From: Halomonas cerina
Lineage (GTDB): Bacteria; Pseudomonadota; Gammaproteobacteria; Pseudomonadales; Halomonadaceae
Assembly: GCF_014192215.1 (NCBI RefSeq)
Contig: NZ_JACHXP010000001.1
Span: forward strand, 62,001-126,000
DNA length: 64,000 bases
Direction: 5' to 3'
A program made the position numbers and the translations under genes. Positions within the stretch are counted from its first letter, which is position 1, and each line of letters starts with the position of its first letter. Below are positions 55,403-64,000 of this stretch, piece after piece. Under the pieces are notes generated by a model. That model was given only the letters and a program-made list of their open reading frames with translations, was not told the origin of the DNA and ran no database searches.

Positions 55403-57328
55403 ATGTTCCTGCCGATTCCCAGGCGAGACATCAGCTCCGTCGCCCGCGAGCGAGCCTACCGAACGCGTCTGTTCGTCCTGCTGCTGGTGCTGGCCCTGTG
55501 GCCCGGCCTGGCGGCTGCCTATTCGCAACTGATCGTCTTCGGCGATAGCCTCAGCGATTCGGGCCAGTTTCCCGATGTCGAGCGGATCGCGCTGGGCGAA
55601 ATCGGCAGCCTGCGCTTCACCAACCGCCTGGGGCCGAGTTATCGGGCGCCCTCGCCCTATGGCCGGGTGAGCGCCCAGCGCCTGGCGGAGGCGCTCGGGC
55701 TGGCCCCGCTGCTGCCGTCGACTTCCCTCGTCCGTGAACAGACGGGTGCCCCCGACGGCACCAATTATGCGACGGGAGGCTATACGACCCCGCAGATACT
55801 GGCCTCGATCGCCCGCCCGGACGGTTCGGTGGTCGATACCGGCCTGGTCTCGCGCACCCGAGACGGTTATCTGGTCGAGCAGGGGACGGCCGATCCCGAG
55901 GCGCTGTACTACGTCAATGGCGGCGGCAATGACTTCTTCGATGGCCTGGTGACCGGGCCTGCCACGGCGGCCGCGAGCGCCGGGACCTTGGCCGATGGCG
56001 TCGACCGGCTGGTGGCGGCCGGGGCACGCACGCTCGTGGTCTGGAACCTGCCGGATGTGGGGGCGACGCCGGCCGGCCTGGCCAGCGGCCAGCGCGAGAC
56101 CTTCTCGTCGCTGGTTCGGGTCTTCAACCAGACGCTGGGTGAGCGCCTGAGGCGTCATGACGGGCGGGTGGACATCATCCGCCTGAACGTGGGGGCGCTG
56201 TTCGAGGAGGTGGTCGCCGCACCGACGGACTTCGGGTTCGCCGGCGGGGTGGCGTTGACCGATGTCTGCTTCAGTTCCCCCGGTTGTGATGTCACGCCCT
56301 TCGGCCTGTCCTCGAGCACGCCCGACCCCGATCGGCTGCTGTTCAACGATGGCCTCCATCCGACGACGGCGGGGCAGCAGATCCTGGCCGACTACGCTCT
56401 GGCCCTGATTGAGGCGCCGCGCACCCTGGCGTTGGCCATCGAGCTGGCCGTGGGCGCCCTGAATGCCCAGCAACAGTCGATTACCTACCAGTTGCGTCCG
56501 GGCCTGCAGCACGACACGTGGCGCGTCTATGTCCAAGGGGACCATCATGACGGCCAGGCAGATGGCGATCGCGATGCGCGCCTTGGCGAGGCCACCCAGG
56601 GGAGTGTCGGTGTGGGCCTGGTGGTGCCGGTCGGACAGGGCTGGCTGGGCGCGGCGGTCACCGAGCAGCGCGCCGAACTGGACGCGCCGGGGGCGTTCGA
56701 GCTCGACGGTCAGGCCTACAGCCTGTTCGCTCGGCAGCAGTTCGGCCGTGTCGGGGTGCAGGCGATGGCCAGTCGGGGGGAGTTCGATCTCGATCTGCAA
56801 CGGCGGATCGCCCTGGGGGTGGCGAGCAGGACACTCGATGGCACCACGGAAGGGGATGGCTGGGCGGCCGATCTGCGGCTCGATTATCGCCTGACGGCCA
56901 GCGAGTCGCCTTGGTACAACGCACCGTTCATCGGTTATCGGCATATCGAGGCCGATATCGAGGGTTACCGCGAGCAAGGGTCGGCAGCCAATGCCTTGAG
57001 GGTCGCCGATCAATCCGTGACCGATCGCCAGGCGGAAGTCGGCTTCCTGGTGGATCGTGCTCCGGCGGGGGGACTTGGTTTCTTTGCGGAACTGGCGGGA
57101 GGGCGCTATCTCGACAAGACCCGTGACGGCGCTGAGGTCAGGTTGGCCTCGCTGCCGACCAATCGTTGGTCAGGTGAGGGGCGTGAGCGTGAGGATGACA
57201 GCTACCTGCGCCTCGATGCGGGGCTGCGTGTGCAGCTAGGCGGTGTCACCGTTCAGGCAGGCGGCGGCGTGCAGGGCTGGAGCGAGACAGCCGCGCATGT
57301 GCAACTGAGTGCCGGCTTCACGTTCTGA
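55403..57328 (+). CDS. Autotransporter GDSL esterase (EstA-like)
   Basis: 641 residues. A signal peptide (about 22-39, ending AAA/YSQ) leads to a GDSL lipase domain (about 42-345) with catalytic Ser49 (FGDSLSDSG), Asn176 (GGGNDFF) and Asp316/His319 (NDGLHPT). A C-terminal beta-barrel autotransporter domain (about 365-641) ends in the outer-membrane Phe (SAGFTF). This is the EstA architecture of Pseudomonas: the esterase is displayed on the cell surface and affects rhamnolipid, motility and biofilm there. Lone gene; its upstream start is plausible but an internal Met cannot be excluded. Confidence 0.93.
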   Translation: MFLPIPRRDISSVARERAYRTRLFVLLLVLALWPGLAAAYSQLIVFGDSLSDSGQFPDVERIALGEIGSLRFTNRLGPSYRAPSPYGRVSAQRLAEALGLAPLLPSTSLVREQTGAPDGTNYATGGYTTPQILASIARPDGSVVDTGLVSRTRDGYLVEQGTADPEALYYVNGGGNDFFDGLVTGPATAAASAGTLADGVDRLVAAGARTLVVWNLPDVGATPAGLASGQRETFSSLVRVFNQTLGERLRRHDGRVDIIRLNVGALFEEVVAAPTDFGFAGGVALTDVCFSSPGCDVTPFGLSSSTPDPDRLLFNDGLHPTTAGQQILADYALALIEAPRTLALAIELAVGALNAQQQSITYQLRPGLQHDTWRVYVQGDHHDGQADGDRDARLGEATQGSVGVGLVVPVGQGWLGAAVTEQRAELDAPGAFELDGQAYSLFARQQFGRVGVQAMASRGEFDLDLQRRIALGVASRTLDGTTEGDGWAADLRLDYRLTASESPWYNAPFIGYRHIEADIEGYREQGSAANALRVADQSVTDRQAEVGFLVDRAPAGGLGFFAELAGGRYLDKTRDGAEVRLASLPTNRWSGEGREREDDSYLRLDAGLRVQLGGVTVQAGGGVQGWSETAAHVQLSAGFTF

Positions 57329-57464
57329 GCGATGCCATCACCCTTCCCGAGGCTCAACTTGCCGAAGACCGGGTTAATAACTTCTTTCACAACCCATTGG
57401 ACAGAGTGGGCTTTTCCGTCGGCAAGACTTTACGAGGGCGCTGTGAACCCCTCCCTGGGCGCTA

Positions 57465-57486
57465 CCTTTGCCATCCATGGCAAAGG
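57465..57486. repeat. Perfect hairpin, REP-like, between the GDSL and SpeE-like genes
   Basis: CCTTTGCCAT and ATGGCAAAGG around CC, inside a 215-base gap between convergent genes. The neighbouring GCTGTGAACCCCTCCCTGGG looks like the intergenic repetitive elements seen in Halomonas genomes (from memory, untested). No T-run on either side. Confidence 0.5.
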
Positions 57487-57543
57487 ACCCTCGCTTCGTC
57501 TTGCCCCCGGCGCCCACCATTACTGGGGGTTTGGAAATGAGCT

Positions 57544-59892
57544 CTAATAATTGCGCATAAGTCTCAACCAGTGTCCGGCGATGATGAAGGCCGCTAGGTA
57601 GCACAGCACGCCGGCGGCCAGGGTCGTGCTCTGGCCGATGTGAACGGACACCAGCGGCGCTAGCACCGCACTCAGCACCGAGGCGAAGCCGTTGATGCCC
57701 CAGGCCCAGGGCACCCAGCGCGGCTGGTCGGCCAGCTGCCGCAGCGCCCAGGGGAAGGGCCGTCCCATGGCCCAGGCCAGCGGCAACAGCGCCGCTACCA
57801 GGACCAAGGCGCGCAGCGGGAAGGGCGGGGTGCTGAGCGACTCGACGGCCAGCCAGGTGAGTAGTGCCGGCACCAGTCCCAGGGCTAGGCCGGCGAAGAC
57901 TCGCCGACGATTGGCCAGGTCGGCGGTTTCGGGGGCCATGGCGCTACCCACGCCGGAGCCGATCAGGAAGGTGGCGAAGACCAGCGCGGCGGCGAGCACC
58001 GGCTCTCCCAGGTAGAGGATCAGGCGCTGGAAGAGCGCCAGCTCGATGAGCAGGTAGCCCAGGCCGAGCGCGGTGAAGTAGCCGGCCACCGACAGCCGGC
58101 TGAAGGGTGGCCGCAGGGGCGGCAGCCGTCCCAGCGGCAGCAGAATCAAGGCGAAGGCCATCACGCTGACGATGACGGCGGTCAGCGCCGACAGCAGCAG
58201 CGTCCAGTCGAGATAGCTCCAGCCCCGGCCGCCCAGCTCGTGGACCAGCGCGGGCGCCTGGGCCCATACCAGCGAGCGCCACACATAGGGGCGATCGAGC
58301 GTCGCCGGCGCGGTGTGGAAGAGACGCGCCTCGACGGGCAGCGGGGCGTCGGCGAACCGCGCCCGGGCGATGTCGAAGAACAATGGCGTCGCCAGGCGGT
58401 GATAGCGATTGGCCTGCTCGCGGGCAAGTCCCGGCAACCAGACGAGGTCGAAGCGCCAGCGCTCGGCGAAGGCACGCAGCGCCGAGCGGTCGCCGGCCGT
58501 CAGGGGCTGCGGCGAGGCCAGGATCACCAGCGCCTGCAGGCCCCGCAGCACCGCCACCCGCTCGGCCGGCGGCGCCCCGCCGTGACGTTGCAGGGCCTGC
58601 GTCAGGGTGGCCAACACCCGCGGATAGTGGCGCGGCGGATAGTCGAGGCGCAGCGGGATGGCGAGCAGCCCCTCGGGAGTCAGGCGCGCCATCGCCCGCG
58701 CCAAGCCGGCCACGCTCAGCGCATAGTCCTCGGTGGCGGCGTCGCCGCCCTCCCAGGCCCGGTCGAAGGCGATGACCGCGTAACGGGCGTCTGCGGTGAC
58801 CAGGTGCCGCCAGGCGCCGTCCTCGACGAGGCTCAGGCCGGCATCGCTTGCGCCCCGGTCTCGGGCGATGTCGAGCAGGCGGCCGTCGGCCTCGACCCAG
58901 GTGACGTCACGCCCGCCGGCGGCGAGCGGAGTCTGCCAGGCGCTGCTGCCCAGCACCAGCACGCGGCCCTCGGGCCGCAGCGCCAGCGGCAGGCCGTTCA
59001 AGGCGGCCTGCCAGTGCGCGTCATCGGCGGGCCAGCGTCGCGGCATCGGCACCAGCCGGTCGCTGCCCACCACCACCGCATCGCTGACCGGCACGCCCTG
59101 CATCCATTGCAGGCTCAGGCCCGGAGCGAAGCGCAGGCTGTCGGCACGGAACAGGGTCAGCCGGCCGGGCAGCCCCGGTGCCACCACCAAGGTCTCGCTG
59201 CCGGGCAGCTCGCGTAATCGCGACAGCGCCTTGAAGTCCGACACCGCCGGCGCTGGCGGCTGGACGATGACGACCAGGGTCAGTGCCAGGCCCGAGGCCA
59301 GTCCCGCCGCGCTAAGACCCCGGCCGCGGGCGGCGGCCAACACGCTGCCCAGTCCGAACAGCAACGCCGCCACCACGGCCAGGGCCGCCTCCACCGGCAT
59401 TACCGTCAGCAGCGCCGCGGCCCCCAGGCTGCCCACCCCACTGCCCAGCAGGTTGGCGGCATACAGCGTCCGGGTGCGCTGCGGCCAGCGCAGAAAGACC
59501 TGGCCGATGGCCAGCCCGGCGCCATAGAAGGGCACGAAGGCGACCAGGTCCACCAGCAGCAGGCGGGCGAGCTCAGCAGGCTGCCAGCCGGCGAACAGCG
59601 GCCGCAGTGCGAGGCGCGACTGCAGCGCCAGCAGCACCAAAAAGCCCGCTGCGGTGATGCCCAACCCCATCAGGAACCAGCCGTCGCCGCGGCTGAAGCG
59701 CCAGCGTCCGGCCAGCGTCAGGGTAGTGCCCGCCGCCCCTAGGCCAAGCAGCGCCAGGGACACCGACAGTCCGGCGAAGTGATACCAGTGGCTGAACGCG
59801 AACAGCCGCAGCAACAAGACCTCCAGCGCCAGCAGGGCGGCGGAGACCCCGCCCAGGGCGGTGAGGTCGAGCCAGTCCGGCGCGCCCTTCAT
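57544..59892 (-). CDS. SpeE-like membrane protein (spermidine-synthase fold between two membrane blocks)
   Basis: 782 residues. About seven helices (10-215) precede a soluble domain (about 220-535), then five or six more helices (about 545-780). The soluble part looks like a degenerate spermidine synthase/Rossmann methyltransferase fold (VLVLGSSAWQTPLAA, VTWVEADGRLLDIAR, YAVIAFDRAWEGGDAATEDYALSV), with the acidic residue after beta-2 kept but the canonical G-x-G reduced. Polyamine synthesis is not shown. It starts 6 bases after the exported Pcm gene ends, so the two are one operon. Confidence 0.8.
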   Translation of the reverse strand: MKGAPDWLDLTALGGVSAALLALEVLLLRLFAFSHWYHFAGLSVSLALLGLGAAGTTLTLAGRWRFSRGDGWFLMGLGITAAGFLVLLALQSRLALRPLFAGWQPAELARLLLVDLVAFVPFYGAGLAIGQVFLRWPQRTRTLYAANLLGSGVGSLGAAALLTVMPVEAALAVVAALLFGLGSVLAAARGRGLSAAGLASGLALTLVVIVQPPAPAVSDFKALSRLRELPGSETLVVAPGLPGRLTLFRADSLRFAPGLSLQWMQGVPVSDAVVVGSDRLVPMPRRWPADDAHWQAALNGLPLALRPEGRVLVLGSSAWQTPLAAGGRDVTWVEADGRLLDIARDRGASDAGLSLVEDGAWRHLVTADARYAVIAFDRAWEGGDAATEDYALSVAGLARAMARLTPEGLLAIPLRLDYPPRHYPRVLATLTQALQRHGGAPPAERVAVLRGLQALVILASPQPLTAGDRSALRAFAERWRFDLVWLPGLAREQANRYHRLATPLFFDIARARFADAPLPVEARLFHTAPATLDRPYVWRSLVWAQAPALVHELGGRGWSYLDWTLLLSALTAVIVSVMAFALILLPLGRLPPLRPPFSRLSVAGYFTALGLGYLLIELALFQRLILYLGEPVLAAALVFATFLIGSGVGSAMAPETADLANRRRVFAGLALGLVPALLTWLAVESLSTPPFPLRALVLVAALLPLAWAMGRPFPWALRQLADQPRWVPWAWGINGFASVLSAVLAPLVSVHIGQSTTLAAGVLCYLAAFIIAGHWLRLMRNY

Positions 59893-59898
59893 CCCCGC

Positions 59899-60696
59899 TC
59901 AATGCCCCCTGGTGAGGGGGACGAAGCGCACCGTCGCTAGGTTGCGCGAGCTGACTTCCCCCTCGGGATTTTTCTCGAGCAGCAGCAGATTCTGGATCCA
60001 GCCCATCTGCCCCACCGGGATCACCATACGCCCGTCGGGGCGCAGCTGCTCGAGCAGCGGCGGCGGCACATGGCTGGCGGCGGCGGTGACGATGATGGCG
60101 TCGTAGGGGGCGCGGGGTGGGTAGCCGTAGTAGCCGTCGCCGTGCAGCACAGTGACGTTGGTATAGCCCAGCGTCGCCAAGCGCTCGGCGGCGCGCTCGG
60201 CCAGCGGCGCGATGATCTCCAGGGTGACCACGTCCTCGACGATCTCGGCGAGGATCGCCGCCTGGTAGGCAGAGCCCGTACCCACCTCCAGCACCCGGTC
60301 GTCGGGGTCGAGTCCCAGGCGCTCGGTCATGAAGCCGACGATATAGGGCTGGGAGATGGTCTGGCCGTGGCCGATGGGTTGCGGAGCGTCGCGATAGGCA
60401 CGCAGTGGATCGAGGTGCGGCACGAAGCGGTGGCGTGGCACCCGGCGCATGGCATCCAGCACCGCCGCGTCGGTGACGCCCTCGCCGGCCACCTGGTCGC
60501 GGACCATGCGTTCGCGCCGCTCAGCATAGGCACCGTCGCCGAAGGCCGGTCGGCTTGGCGCCGCGGCGTCCCGCTCGGCCTGCAGCAACACCCGGGGTGT
60601 TTGGGCGGTGGCCGCGGATGCCGCCAGGCACGCCCAGCACAGGCTCAGTCCGAGTACGGCCCCCTGCCGCACGATCATGGCACGCTGGCGCGTCAT
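59899..60696 (-). CDS. pcm: Exported protein-L-isoaspartate O-methyltransferase
   Basis: 265 residues from an ATG after AGAGGGTGGCA; this start leaves a clear signal peptide (about 1-31, ending ATA/QTPR). The rest is Pcm: RERMVRDQVAGEGVTDAAVLDAMRRVPRHRFVP, the GHGQTISQPYIVGFMTE substrate motif, the SAM motif VLEVGTGSAYQAAILAE and MVIPVGQ. It methylates isoaspartate to start protein repair. Location outside the cytoplasm is unusual, since SAM is made inside. The downstream gene is a membrane protein with a SAM-fold domain. Confidence 0.9.
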   Translation of the reverse strand: MTRQRAMIVRQGAVLGLSLCWACLAASAATAQTPRVLLQAERDAAAPSRPAFGDGAYAERRERMVRDQVAGEGVTDAAVLDAMRRVPRHRFVPHLDPLRAYRDAPQPIGHGQTISQPYIVGFMTERLGLDPDDRVLEVGTGSAYQAAILAEIVEDVVTLEIIAPLAERAAERLATLGYTNVTVLHGDGYYGYPPRAPYDAIIVTAAASHVPPPLLEQLRPDGRMVIPVGQMGWIQNLLLLEKNPEGEVSSRNLATVRFVPLTRGH

Positions 60697-60821
60697 TGCC
60701 ACCCTCTTGCGCTCGCCTCCGAATTCAAAGGATAGGTCAGGGACGAAGCACCTTGCGACCTTCTCGGCGAGGTCGCCGGTGAGGGCGATCATGCGCACGG
60801 TCCTGGCGCATGCTACGGCTG

Positions 60822-60858
60822 GATCACCATGGCCCCACGGCGTGGGGCCATGGTGATC
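60822..60858. terminator. Strong hairpin between purN and pcm
   Basis: Perfect 17-bp arms (starting GATCACCATGGCCCCAC) around GGC, 8 bases after the purN stop. Probably ends the purMN transcript and insulates pcm, although no T-run follows on the minus strand. Confidence 0.6.
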
Positions 60859-60866
60859 GATACACG

Positions 60867-61603
60867 TCAGTCGTCGATCTCTTCATCCAGTTCTTCGGCG
60901 GCATCGGCGTGGGAGAGGCGCATGCCGGTGGGGGGCAGGGGGGTGCCATCCATGGTGGCGGCGTCGCCCTCGAGCCTCAGGCGTCCCTCCAGGTACCAAC
61001 ACACCGCGATCGGGAAAATCAAGTGCTCGCGGGCCTGCACCTTGGCCTTGAGGCTTTCCTCGGTGTCCTCCGGGGTGATCGCCACCTCGGCCTGAAGGGC
61101 CACCGGGCCGCCATCGAGCTCCTCGGTGACGAAGTGCACGCTGCAGCCATGCTCGGCCACGCCGTCGGACAGGGCCCGGGCATGGGTGTGCAGGCCCTGG
61201 TAGGCGGGCAGCAACGAGGGATGGATATTGAGCATCCGCCCCAGGAAGCGGTTGACGAAACGCGGTGTCAGAATACGCATGAAACCCGCCAGCACGATCA
61301 GGTCGGGCTCGTGGCGCTCGATCACCTTGATCAGGGCGCCATCGTAGGCCTCACGGCTGTCATACTCGCGATGCGGCAGGACTACGGCATCGATGCCGGC
61401 ATCACGGGCGCGCTTGAGGCCATAGGCATCGGCCTGGTTGGAGATCACCGCGACGATCTCGCCACCCAGTTCGTCATGGGCCTGGGCATCGATCAGGGCC
61501 TGCAGGTTGCTGCCGCTGCCGGAGATCAGTACCACCACTCGCCGGGCCTCGGCGGGCTCGGGGGTGAAGTCCTTGAGGGTGTCGCTCGGATAGCCGGGCT
61601 CGC

Positions 61604-61607
<4 letters not shown>
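60867..61607 (-). CDS. purN: Phosphoribosylglycinamide formyltransferase
   Basis: 246 residues. Transfers formyl from 10-formyl-THF to GAR in purine synthesis. Marks: [41 protein letters not shown], the active-site [16 protein letters not shown] and VTEELDGGP with the catalytic Asp. A short variable N-terminus and an acidic tail ([10 protein letters not shown]) extend it past E. coli PurN (212). It overlaps purM by 4 bases. Confidence 0.97.
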
Positions 61608-62677
<1,070 letters not shown>

Positions 62678-62838
62678 GACCTGTCCTTCGTGAAGAGTGG
62701 CTGTCGATGATCTGCTGGTTCGGGTTGTCGATGCGGCGCTCGGCAAGCGTCATGCAGTAGGCAAACAGGGGCTTAAATTGTAGCATCACGCCGCGCGGCT
62801 CGCATCGCCGTGGCGGGGCTTCACACGGGGAGGAGGGG

Positions 62839-63918
62839 ATGCGCAGACAATGGTGGATCGTCGCCGCCGTGGCGGCGGTGGGGTTATGGTTCTTCATCAG
62901 CATCGAACCGGTGCTGATGCCCTTCTTCGTGAGCATGATCCTCGCCTACTTGGGCGACCCCCTGGCCGATCGCCTGGAGGCCATGGGCCTTTCCCGTCGT
63001 CTGTCCGTGTCGCTGGTGTTTTTGCTGCTGACGCTGATCATCGTGCTGACCCTGGTGGTGGTGGTGCCGATCCTCGGGCGCCAGCTCGGCCAGCTGGTCG
63101 AATCGCTGCCGGCGGTGCTCAACTGGATGCAGGTCACGGTGGTCCCGCACATCCGCTCACTGACCGGCATGGACCTCTCTACCGACTTCGACCAGATGCG
63201 CCAGGCCCTGGTCGATAACTGGCGCCAGACCGGTACCCTGGCCGCGACCCTGCTGACCCAGGTCTCGAAGTCCGGGCTGGCACTGATCGCCCTGGTGGGC
63301 AACCTGGCACTGATTCCGGTGGTCACCTTCTACCTGCTGCTGGACTGGGACATCCTCGTGGCCAAGGTGCGCGGCTCGTTGCCACGCAGCTGGGAGCCGG
63401 CGGCGGTGAAGCTGGCCAGCGAGTGCGACGAGGTGTTGTCGTCCTTCTTGCGTGGGCAGCTGATCGTGATGCTCTGCCTAGGCGTGATCTATGCCGTCGG
63501 CCTGTCGTTGCTCGGGGTGCGTTTCGGCCTGCTGATCGGCCTGCTGGCGGGACTGGCCAGTATCGTGCCCTACCTCGGGGTCATCGTCGGCATCGGCGTG
63601 GCCGAGGTGGTGGCCTTCTTCCAGTTCGACGACTGGCTGATCCTGCTCGCCGTGGCCGGGGTCTTCGGGTTCGGCCAACTAGTGGAGAGCACGGTGCTCC
63701 AGCCCAAGCTGCTGGGTGACAAGATCGGCCTGCACCCGGTCGCGGTGATCTTTGCGGTGCTCGCCGGCGGCCAGCTGTTCGGCTTTACCGGCGTCCTGCT
63801 GGCGCTGCCGGTGGCGGCCATGGTCATGGTGGTGTTGCGTTATCTCCATGAGCGGTATAAAAACAGCAGCCTCTACGACGCCGGCCGCCACCGCATCCAC
63901 GACGAGGAGTCGCCATGA
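62839..63918 (+). CDS. AI-2E family transporter (PerM-like)
   Basis: 359 residues, about eight helices, PF01594. Features: early FFVSMILAYLGDPLADRLE, a periplasmic loop (about 95-135), FYLLLDWD, SFLRGQLIVMLCLGVIYAVGL and the conserved VESTVLQPKLLGDKIGLHPVAVIFAVLAGGQLFG. Members include Na+/H+ antiporters and the TqsA exporter; the substrate here is unknown. Placement between purMN and hda is a common gammaproteobacterial order. GGAGGAGG precedes it; its stop overlaps hda as ATGA. Confidence 0.93.
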   Translation: MRRQWWIVAAVAAVGLWFFISIEPVLMPFFVSMILAYLGDPLADRLEAMGLSRRLSVSLVFLLLTLIIVLTLVVVVPILGRQLGQLVESLPAVLNWMQVTVVPHIRSLTGMDLSTDFDQMRQALVDNWRQTGTLAATLLTQVSKSGLALIALVGNLALIPVVTFYLLLDWDILVAKVRGSLPRSWEPAAVKLASECDEVLSSFLRGQLIVMLCLGVIYAVGLSLLGVRFGLLIGLLAGLASIVPYLGVIVGIGVAEVVAFFQFDDWLILLAVAGVFGFGQLVESTVLQPKLLGDKIGLHPVAVIFAVLAGGQLFGFTGVLLALPVAAMVMVVLRYLHERYKNSSLYDAGRHRIHDEESP

Positions 63919-64000
63919 GTCGAGCACCCGCGCAGTTGCCACTGGGCGTGGGGCTGCGCGACGACGCCACCTTCGCCAACTTCCATCCCGGGCCCAACGC
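63915..64000 (+). CDS. hda: DnaA-homologous regulator Hda, N-terminal start (cut by window)
   Basis: 28 codons are visible. APAQLPLGVGLRDDATFANFHPGPN fits the Hda N-terminus, where QLPL is the clamp-binding motif that ties it to DNA polymerase beta, followed by the DDATFANF opening of the AAA+ domain. Hda inactivates DnaA-ATP after initiation. The ATPase core lies outside. 4-base overlap with the permease gene. Confidence 0.85.
   Translation, partial: MSRAPAQLPLGVGLRDDATFANFHPGPN

Noticed and set aside
57332-57547. A 71-codon frame right after the GDSL autotransporter
   Set aside because: It covers the REP-like hairpin and ends at the convergent gene; more likely an intergenic repeat than a protein.

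Overview
The window looks like a chromosomal segment of a GC-rich gammaproteobacterium, most likely Halomonadaceae (Halomonas-like). This rests on trpBA-accD-folC-dedD-cvpA-purF-metZ gene order, phhABC/phhR, a Pseudomonas-type dcd, tctCBA and urt-ure modules, and acidic protein tails. The assignment is inferred from gene content and protein likeness, not from a search. No rRNA, tRNA, CRISPR array, intact insertion sequence or prophage was seen.

Layout. 1-7.7 kb: end of tryptophan synthesis (trpB', trpA), then accD, folC, a SPOR protein, cvpA, purF and metZ on the plus strand. 7.8-12 kb: cytochrome b561 plus YceI, a minus-strand 2OG-Fe(II) dioxygenase, and a PAS-GGDEF-EAL protein. 12-16 kb: MATE exporter, dadA behind an AT-rich palindromic region, and an exported Ala-rich LEA-like protein. 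16-21 kb: phenylalanine hydroxylase operon phhABC divergent from its regulator phhR, then an SDR and a membrane protein. 21.7-26 kb: recQ-like helicase, an alpha/beta hydrolase, a broken GGDEF gene and cfa. 26-30.5 kb: hppD, an NSS-family transporter, cobA and rlpA. 30.5-37.4 kb: a regulatory operon (IclR-like, TctD, TctE, orphan binding protein) divergent from the tripartite transporter tctCBA. 37.5-49.1 kb: urtABCDE-ureDABCEFG, one nitrogen regulon. 49-55.3 kb: phospholipase D-like protein, YihY, YqhA, a coiled-coil membrane protein, Mrp/ApbC and dcd. 55.4-64 kb: GDSL autotransporter, a SpeE-like membrane protein with an exported Pcm, purMN (minus), an AI-2E permease and the start of hda.

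How the genes work together. The 16-27.5 kb region converts phenylalanine to tyrosine (PhhA, PhhB), transaminates it (PhhC) and oxidises 4-hydroxyphenylpyruvate to homogentisate (HppD). Three TyrR/PhhR-type boxes, two between phhA and phhR and one upstream of hppD, suggest a single regulon. The urea block couples high-affinity ABC uptake to urease and its nickel-loading proteins. It is preceded by a consensus -24/-12 sigma-54 promoter and an NtrC-like dyad, so nitrogen limitation is the likely signal.

The most interesting unexplained items are: the four-gene, 4-bp-overlapping regulatory operon next to tctCBA with a binding protein lacking a permease; the exported Pcm paired with a membrane-embedded SpeE-like protein; the GGDEF tail lying in frame directly behind the cfa stop codon; and the LEA-like exported protein.
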